Shown: piece by piece, positions 28,816 to 33,131 of the stretch
How the letters are laid out: the number at the start of each line of letters is the position of its first letter
Position numbering within the stretch: position 1 is the first letter of the stretch
Assembly: GCA_017577285.1 (NCBI GenBank)
Contig: PITV01000005.1
Location: forward strand, 1 to 33,131
Length of the DNA: 33,131 nucleotides
Reading direction: 5' to 3'
Source of the DNA: Clostridiales bacterium
Lineage (GTDB): Bacteria > Bacillota > Clostridia > Christensenellales > Aristaeellaceae
The notes under the pieces: generated by a model
The model's input: the letters and a program-made list of their open reading frames with translations, nothing else
Told to the model about the DNA's origin: nothing
Database searches by the model: none
Translations under genes and position numbers: made by a program

Positions 28816-28843
28816 TTGCTTTATTTGGAAAGTGGTATATAAT
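28816..28843 (+). promoter_or_regulatory. Sigma-A promoter for mrp
   Basis: TTGCTT (28816-28821), 16-nt spacer, TATAAT (28838-28843). The sequence just before the -10 is GTGGTA. It lies 54 nt before the mrp start, in a 124-nt gap after ligA. Confidence 0.65.
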
Positions 28844-28897
28844 AGCATGCGGTGAGTGTGACAAGCGTTCACCGGACACAGAAAAGAGGAATTTGTT

Positions 28898-29716
28898 ATG
28901 AGCGAATGTACCCACGATTGCAGCACCTGCGGCCAGAACTGTTCTTCCCGCAAGCCTGAGAGTTTACTGGAAAAGCCCCATGAGGGCACTGACATCAAGA
29001 AAGTGATCGCCGTGGTCAGCGGCAAGGGCGGCGTCGGCAAGAGCATGGTCACGGCTATGCTTTCCGTTATGGCGCGCCGCGAAGGCCTGGAAGTGGGCGT
29101 TATGGATGCCGATATCACCGGCCCCTCCATTCCCCGCGCCTTCGGTATCCATGATCCCGCCATGGGAACAGAGGACGCCATCCTGCCCGTGAAGACCAAA
29201 ACCGGCATCGATATCATGAGCCTGAACCTGCTGGTGGAAGAGGAGACCACGCCTGTCGTATGGCGCGGCCCCGTTATCGCCGGCACGGTGAAACAGTTCT
29301 GGACTGATGTGCTCTGGGGACGCAAGGATATCATGTTCATCGATATGCCTCCCGGAACGGGCGATGTTCCCCTCACCGTGTTCCAGTCCATTCCTGTGGA
29401 CGGCATCATCGTGGTCACCACGCCTCAGGAACTGGTGGGTATGATCGTGGAGAAAGCCCTGAACATGGCGGATATGATGAATATTCCCGTCCTGGGCATC
29501 GTGGAGAACATGAGCTACGCCGTGTGCCCCGATTGCGGAAAGCATGTGAACGTGTTCGGCGAGGGCCATGCCGGGGAAGTGGCGGAGCGCCACAATCTGA
29601 AGGTGCTGGGCAAACTGCCCATCGACACCAAACTGGCGGGTGCCTGCGACCAGGGCCTGATCGAACTCTTCGACGGAAACTGGCTGGATGACGCCCTGAA
29701 AATGATCACAAAGTGA
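28898..29716 (+). CDS. mrp: Mrp/ApbC-family Fe-S cluster carrier ATPase
   Basis: P-loop protein of the Mrp/NBP35 branch of the MinD family (272 aa), thought to bind and transfer [4Fe-4S] clusters to target enzymes. Seen: an N-terminal four-cysteine motif C4-x3-C8-x2-C11-x3-C15, the deviant Walker A SGKGGVGKS (41-49), DADITGPSIPR (switch I region), DMPPGTGD (Walker B side), and C210-x2-C213, the paired cysteines that hold a cluster at the dimer interface. The N-terminal cysteine arm is common in anaerobic Bacillota. Own promoter upstream and terminator downstream, so it is probably monocistronic. Starts behind AGAGGA. Confidence 0.93.
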   Translation: MSECTHDCSTCGQNCSSRKPESLLEKPHEGTDIKKVIAVVSGKGGVGKSMVTAMLSVMARREGLEVGVMDADITGPSIPRAFGIHDPAMGTEDAILPVKTKTGIDIMSLNLLVEEETTPVVWRGPVIAGTVKQFWTDVLWGRKDIMFIDMPPGTGDVPLTVFQSIPVDGIIVVTTPQELVGMIVEKALNMADMMNIPVLGIVENMSYAVCPDCGKHVNVFGEGHAGEVAERHNLKVLGKLPIDTKLAGACDQGLIELFDGNWLDDALKMITK

Positions 29717-29775
29717 ACCGGCGCGGTTCCTTCCGGGTATTCCGGACGGAACGGAATGCAGACCGGTATCAGGAG

Positions 29776-29815
29776 ACCCCGTTGGCTGCCCCGGCAGCGG
29801 CGGGGTTTTCTTTTT
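29776..29815 (+). terminator. Intrinsic terminator after mrp
   Basis: Outer stem ACCCCG (29776-29781) / CGGGGT (29801-29806) encloses a GC-rich inner hairpin (GCTGCC / GGCAGC), followed by TTTTCTTTTT. Located about 60 nt after the mrp stop; strong by inspection. Confidence 0.88.
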
Positions 29816-29873
29816 GCTTTTCCGGAGAGGGTATCCGGCACAACGTATGCTCATCCGGGCGCACCGCCCCCCC

Positions 29874-29901
29874 TTGATAATATCCGCCAAAATGGTATAA
29901 T
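29874..29901 (+). promoter_or_regulatory. Strong sigma-A promoter for the phosphatase-STAS-NRPS genes
   Basis: TTGATA (29874-29879), 16-nt spacer, TATAAT (29896-29901), with TG-G directly before the -10 giving an extended element. It lies 89 nt before the GTG start of the next gene, leaving a leader of about 80 nt. Confidence 0.75.
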
Positions 29902-29990
29902 GATATCTGAACGAGTCGAACGTACCCATATGCCGCGCGCATGCGAAATACCGGATCCCGCGGCAGAACATCCGGGGAGGAAATACAGGC

Positions 29991-32069
29991 GTGAAAAACG
30001 CGAAAAAAATAAAGATCAATGTGCACAGTCTGCGCTCCAGGATCAGGATCGTCATCCTGCTTCTTTCTGTGCTGCTGATCGCCACTGTCGAAATCACCAT
30101 GACCCGATCCATACGCAATATGGCGGAGCAGGCCATGCTGAGCCGTATGGAGGGCGATATCAACTATATCAAGGATCTGATCTGGCAGGCGGATCATGAC
30201 CGCAAGACATATTCCGGGAATCAGGACAAACCGGTCGCGGAGGACGGGGACTGGAGCATTCAGGACGGCGCGCTGTTTTACGGCACGATCCTGATCGGTG
30301 ACGGCACGGAGGAAAACGCCTACCTGGAACCTTTTCAGCTCATGAAGGGCAGGACAGGGTCTTTCTCCTATACCTTTGTCCGTTGTCCGGATGAGGGACT
30401 GACCTGGGCGGGAGACGGGAAGGGCGGTTATCAGCAGGGCCATTATCTTCGTGTAGCCGGCAGCACCCTTGATTCAGAGGGAAATACCATCATCGGCACC
30501 TATATCGACAAGAAGGTTGCCGATATCATTGAGGCGACCGGTATTTACTGCGGCTACGCGAATGTGGTGGGTGAGCAGGTCTTCTGCATGTACAGCCCGC
30601 TGACAGATCAGAACGGGAACAGGGTGGGCGTGATCGTTGTGGGAAGGAGCGTTGAGGTCATCGAGGCTCAGACCCGCAAGACCGCCGGGCTCCTTTTCTG
30701 GCTGATCGTCGTATCCGTCCTGCTGGTGGATATCGTGCTGAACGCGTTCGCCACCCGCTGGATCGCAAAACTGGATATCGCGAATCATTATCTGATGGAT
30801 ATCTCCACCGGCGCCTTCCCGCGCAAACCGCTGGACCTGCATACGCGGGATGAACTGTATGTGACCGCTCAGTGTATCAATGAGATGACCGATGCCCTGA
30901 AGGAGAAGGAGCGCATCAGCGGCGAACTGGAAGCGGCGGCCAATATCCAGCGGTACATGCTGCCCCGTGAATTCGCTGAAAATGAAGCCTTCGGTGTGAA
31001 CGCGTTCATGTATCCGGCCAAAGAGGTCGGCGGGGACTTTTATGATTTCTTTATGACCGATGAGGATCATCTGGCGGTGGTCATCGCCGATGTTTCCGGC
31101 AAGGGCGTTCCCGCCGCCATGTTCATGGCCATCGCAAAGATGCTGATCAAGAATCACGCGCAGATGGGCCTGAAACCCTGCGAGGTGTTCAACCGGGCGA
31201 ATGCCCTGCTGTGTGAGGGCAACGAGACCAGTATTTTCGTGACGGCGTGGATGGGCGTTCTGGATCTGCGTTCCGGAAAACTGACCTATGTCAACGCCGG
31301 ACATAATCCGCCCCTGATCCGCCTGAAAGACGGCGGCTTCGACTGGCTGAAATCGAAACCCGGGATGGTGCTGGCTGCCTTTGATACTGTGAAGTATGAG
31401 CAGAACGAACTGATCATGTCGCCCGGTGACCGGCTGTTCCTGTACACGGATGGTGTGACGGAGGCCATGGATGCGGAAAACAGCCTTTACGGTTCCAAAC
31501 GTCTGAAGGATCATCTGGATGTACACGGGGCGGAAGCGCCCGCGCAGGTGCTGAACGGCCTGAAGGCGGATATCGATTCCTTTGCCGGCGGTCAGGAACA
31601 GTTTGACGATATCACCATGCTGATGCTGGATTACCGCGAAAAAGCCGGAGAGGGCGGAAACTGTGAGACAGCGGAGCGGGATTTCCCGGCAGCGGAGGCC
31701 GCTCTTCAGGATGCCATCGGCTTCGCGGAGGAAACGCTGGCGGCAAGGCAGATCCCGGCCAGGATCCTTTCCAGAATGCTGATGGCGGTGGAGGAGATCT
31801 TCACCAATATCGCGAAGTTCGCTTATCCCGGCGGGGAGGGCACTGTGAGCCTTGGGATCTGCACGGAGGATAAGACGGTGCGGATGCGGTTCACCGATCA
31901 GGGCGTGCCCTTTGATCCAACACAGGCGGAGGATCCCGATATCGATCTGCCCCTTGAGCAGCGCGAGACGGGCGGACTGGGGATCTATCTGGTGAAAGAG
32001 ATCATGGATGAAGTGACATACAGCAGGGAAAACGGACGGAATATCCTGCAGATGACCAGAAAATACTGA
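29991..32069 (+). CDS. Membrane sensor with PP2C (SpoIIE/RsbU) phosphatase and RsbW-type kinase domains
   Basis: 692 aa. TM1 at about 21-37, an extracytoplasmic sensor region about 40-230 (Cache-like by position, not proven), TM2 about 233-255, HAMP about 255-308, then the PP2C/SpoIIE domain: EAAANIQRYMLP, GGDFYDFF (D349), ADVSGKGVPAAMFM (D367), YTDGVTEAMD (D487) and FDDITML (D539, D540), all metal-site aspartates intact. The last 140 residues are a HATPase_c_2 domain: VEEIFTNIAKFAYP (N606 of the N box), FTDQGVPFDP and GGLGIYLVKEIMDEV. Such phosphatases dephosphorylate a STAS protein, while RsbW-type domains phosphorylate it; a STAS gene follows at once. GTG start behind GGGGAGG, 10-nt spacing. 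No sigma factor gene is adjacent, so the output is unknown. Confidence 0.9.
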   Translation: MKNAKKIKINVHSLRSRIRIVILLLSVLLIATVEITMTRSIRNMAEQAMLSRMEGDINYIKDLIWQADHDRKTYSGNQDKPVAEDGDWSIQDGALFYGTILIGDGTEENAYLEPFQLMKGRTGSFSYTFVRCPDEGLTWAGDGKGGYQQGHYLRVAGSTLDSEGNTIIGTYIDKKVADIIEATGIYCGYANVVGEQVFCMYSPLTDQNGNRVGVIVVGRSVEVIEAQTRKTAGLLFWLIVVSVLLVDIVLNAFATRWIAKLDIANHYLMDISTGAFPRKPLDLHTRDELYVTAQCINEMTDALKEKERISGELEAAANIQRYMLPREFAENEAFGVNAFMYPAKEVGGDFYDFFMTDEDHLAVVIADVSGKGVPAAMFMAIAKMLIKNHAQMGLKPCEVFNRANALLCEGNETSIFVTAWMGVLDLRSGKLTYVNAGHNPPLIRLKDGGFDWLKSKPGMVLAAFDTVKYEQNELIMSPGDRLFLYTDGVTEAMDAENSLYGSKRLKDHLDVHGAEAPAQVLNGLKADIDSFAGGQEQFDDITMLMLDYREKAGEGGNCETAERDFPAAEAALQDAIGFAEETLAARQIPARILSRMLMAVEEIFTNIAKFAYPGGEGTVSLGICTEDKTVRMRFTDQGVPFDPTQAEDPDIDLPLEQRETGGLGIYLVKEIMDEVTYSRENGRNILQMTRKY

Positions 32070-32090
32070 TTGGTTCCGGGGGAGACTGCC

Positions 32091-32390
32091 ATGGAGATCA
32101 GAAAAGAAACAGACGGGACGGTACTGAGGTTCACGCTTTCGGGCAGACTGGATACGCTTTCGGCGCCTGAACTGGAGAAGGAATTGAATGATCCGCTCAT
32201 CCGGACACAGGAACTGGTGTTTGACATGGCCGGGGTGGATTATATTTCCTCTGCCGGGCTGAGGATTTTTCTGTGTACACAGAAGGCGGTCAGCGGAAGC
32301 GGGAGCATGAAACTGATCCGCGTGAATCCCGATGTGAAGGAAATATTTGATATCACCGGCTTTTCCGGTATCATGGATATTGAACAGTAA
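32091..32390 (+). CDS. STAS-domain anti-sigma factor antagonist-like protein
   Basis: A single STAS domain (99 aa) of the SpoIIAA/RsbV type. The phospho-acceptor loop is DYISSAGLRIF, with Ser53/Ser54 at the position phosphorylated in SpoIIAA and RsbV. The preceding LSGRLDTLSAPELEKEL strand-helix is the usual family N-terminus. It probably cycles between phosphorylated and unphosphorylated forms through the kinase and phosphatase domains of the upstream protein. I chose ATG 32091 behind GGGGGAG; the frame extends 7 codons further up without a better site. The partner that it releases or binds is not in view. Confidence 0.92.
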   Translation: MEIRKETDGTVLRFTLSGRLDTLSAPELEKELNDPLIRTQELVFDMAGVDYISSAGLRIFLCTQKAVSGSGSMKLIRVNPDVKEIFDITGFSGIMDIEQ

Positions 32391-32470
32391 GCAAGATGAC
32401 ACGGGAGCGGAGGACAACAGAGCACTCTGAAGACCACACCCGGAAATATGGACTGGAGCACAGGATCGAT

Positions 32471-33131
32471 ATGGATACAGTACAGAAAGAGATATACACA
32501 GGCAGAGTTTTTCCGCTGACCGATGTTCAGCGGGGGATCTATTTCGAATGCATGGAAAGACCGGAAACCACGGGGTACAATATCGCGTTTGCCCTGGATC
32601 TGCCGCCATCCGCCGATACGGAACGTTTTGCCCGGGCTGTTGAGAAGGTTGCCGCGCTCCATCCTGCCCTGTTCGTCACGATCGGCACGGAAGACGGGAC
32701 GCCTGTGATGCGCGGAGGCGAAAATCATGTTCAGATCGCCCGCACTCGCGCCGGGAGCGTGAAAGAGGTAAAGGCGGGTTTTGTAAAGCCCTTTGACTTG
32801 AAAAAGGATGCTCTTTACCGGTTTGAACTGTGCGAAACGCCGGAGGGCACAGTATTCCTCATGGATGTGCATCACCTGATCTTTGACGGCACATCGCTTT
32901 ATGTGTTCCTTTCCCAGATCGCCGCGGCTTATGACGGCGCGCAGGTGGAAGCAGAGGGAAAGAGTTTCTTTGAAGCTGCCGCGGAGACGGAACAGATCCG
33001 GAACGGCGCGGGTGAGAAGCACCGGGAGGCGCAGGCTTTCTTCCGCGAGCAGCTGGAGGGAAAAGAATGGGACGCGGGCCTTCTTCCGGATGCGGGAGGC
33101 AGAGAGACTGACGATCTGGAAGGCATTGAAG
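32471..33131 (+). CDS. Nonribosomal peptide synthetase, N-terminal condensation domain (3' end outside window)
   Basis: Open frame of 220 codons running off the window end. It opens with a condensation (C) domain: RVFPLTDVQRGIYFE near residue 12 (C1-like motif) and the catalytic HHLIFDG (H134-G140), the HHxxxDG active site with the second His H135. C domains form peptide bonds between carrier-bound acyl groups, or in starter position acylate the first residue. No adenylation or carrier domain is visible yet, so a stand-alone acyltransferase relative is possible. Start uncertain: ATG 32471 has AGGA 5 nt upstream and puts the domain near the N-terminus; in-frame ATG 32396 would add 25 charged residues without a good site. 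Confidence 0.85.
   Translation, partial: MDTVQKEIYTGRVFPLTDVQRGIYFECMERPETTGYNIAFALDLPPSADTERFARAVEKVAALHPALFVTIGTEDGTPVMRGGENHVQIARTRAGSVKEVKAGFVKPFDLKKDALYRFELCETPEGTVFLMDVHHLIFDGTSLYVFLSQIAAAYDGAQVEAEGKSFFEAAAETEQIRNGAGEKHREAQAFFREQLEGKEWDAGLLPDAGGRETDDLEGIE

Noticed and set aside
28791-28820. AGGCA / TGCCT hairpin after ligA as a terminator
   Set aside because: Only 5 bp with no U-tract; it overlaps the mrp promoter region and does not look like a real terminator.
32396-32470. Earlier ATG (32396) as the NRPS start
   Set aside because: In frame, but no ribosome binding site precedes it and it would add 25 charged residues before the condensation domain. Not fully excluded.
1-33131. CRISPR arrays, tRNA or rRNA genes, insertion sequences
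   Set aside because: No regularly spaced repeats, cloverleaf-like sequences, rRNA stretches or transposase motifs were seen on reading both strands.
1-33131. Very frequent GATATC palindromes
   Set aside because: They mostly arise from GAT-ATC (Asp-Ile) and nearby codon choices inside genes, so codon preference explains them without a site-specific function.

Overview
The window is a gene-dense, G+C-rich bacterial chromosome segment with every recognisable gene on the + strand. It looks like a Clostridia-type member of the Bacillota. Evidence seen: strong AGGAGG-type ribosome binding sites, sigma-A promoters with TGG-TATAAT -10 regions, a class 1B (PyrD/PyrK) dihydroorotate dehydrogenase, and the Bacillota core gene order rbgA-rnhB-(yraN-comM)-dprA-topA-trmFO-hslV-hslU. 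No species can be named from this alone.

Region 1 (1-8376) is a pyrimidine biosynthesis operon: pyrC (5' end outside the window), pyrK, pyrD, pyrF, pyrE, pyrB, pyrI, carB. Most junctions are 4-nt ATGA or TGATG overlaps, which suggests translational coupling. Together the products cover carbamoyl phosphate to UMP, except that carA is not in view.

Region 2 (8377-9270) is the only long stretch without an intact gene. It is visibly A+T-richer and holds an ORF remnant without a start codon, a probable intrinsic terminator, a fragment resembling region 2 of an ECF sigma factor, and a possible promoter for the next operon.

Region 3 (9271-24310) is a housekeeping block: rbgA, rnhB, yraN, then a very large membrane glycosyltransferase gene (1694 aa), comM/yifB, dprA, topA, trmFO, hslV and hslU, closed by a clear terminator. 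The glycosyltransferase sits inside an otherwise conserved block. It appears to fuse a Gpi18-like GT-C enzyme to a PMT/GT39-like GT-C enzyme through two tandem beta-rich repeats.

Region 4 (24350-29815) has a promoter, pcrA and ligA (DNA repair and replication), then a second promoter, an Mrp-family Fe-S ATPase and a terminator.

Region 5 (29874-33131) starts with a well-formed promoter. It encodes a transmembrane sensor protein carrying both a SpoIIE/RsbU-type PP2C phosphatase and an RsbW-type kinase domain, a STAS anti-anti-sigma-like protein, and the first 220 codons of a protein that opens with a nonribosomal peptide synthetase condensation domain. This regulator-plus-NRPS arrangement, with no sigma factor between, is the most interesting possible system here, but it is cut off by the window edge.
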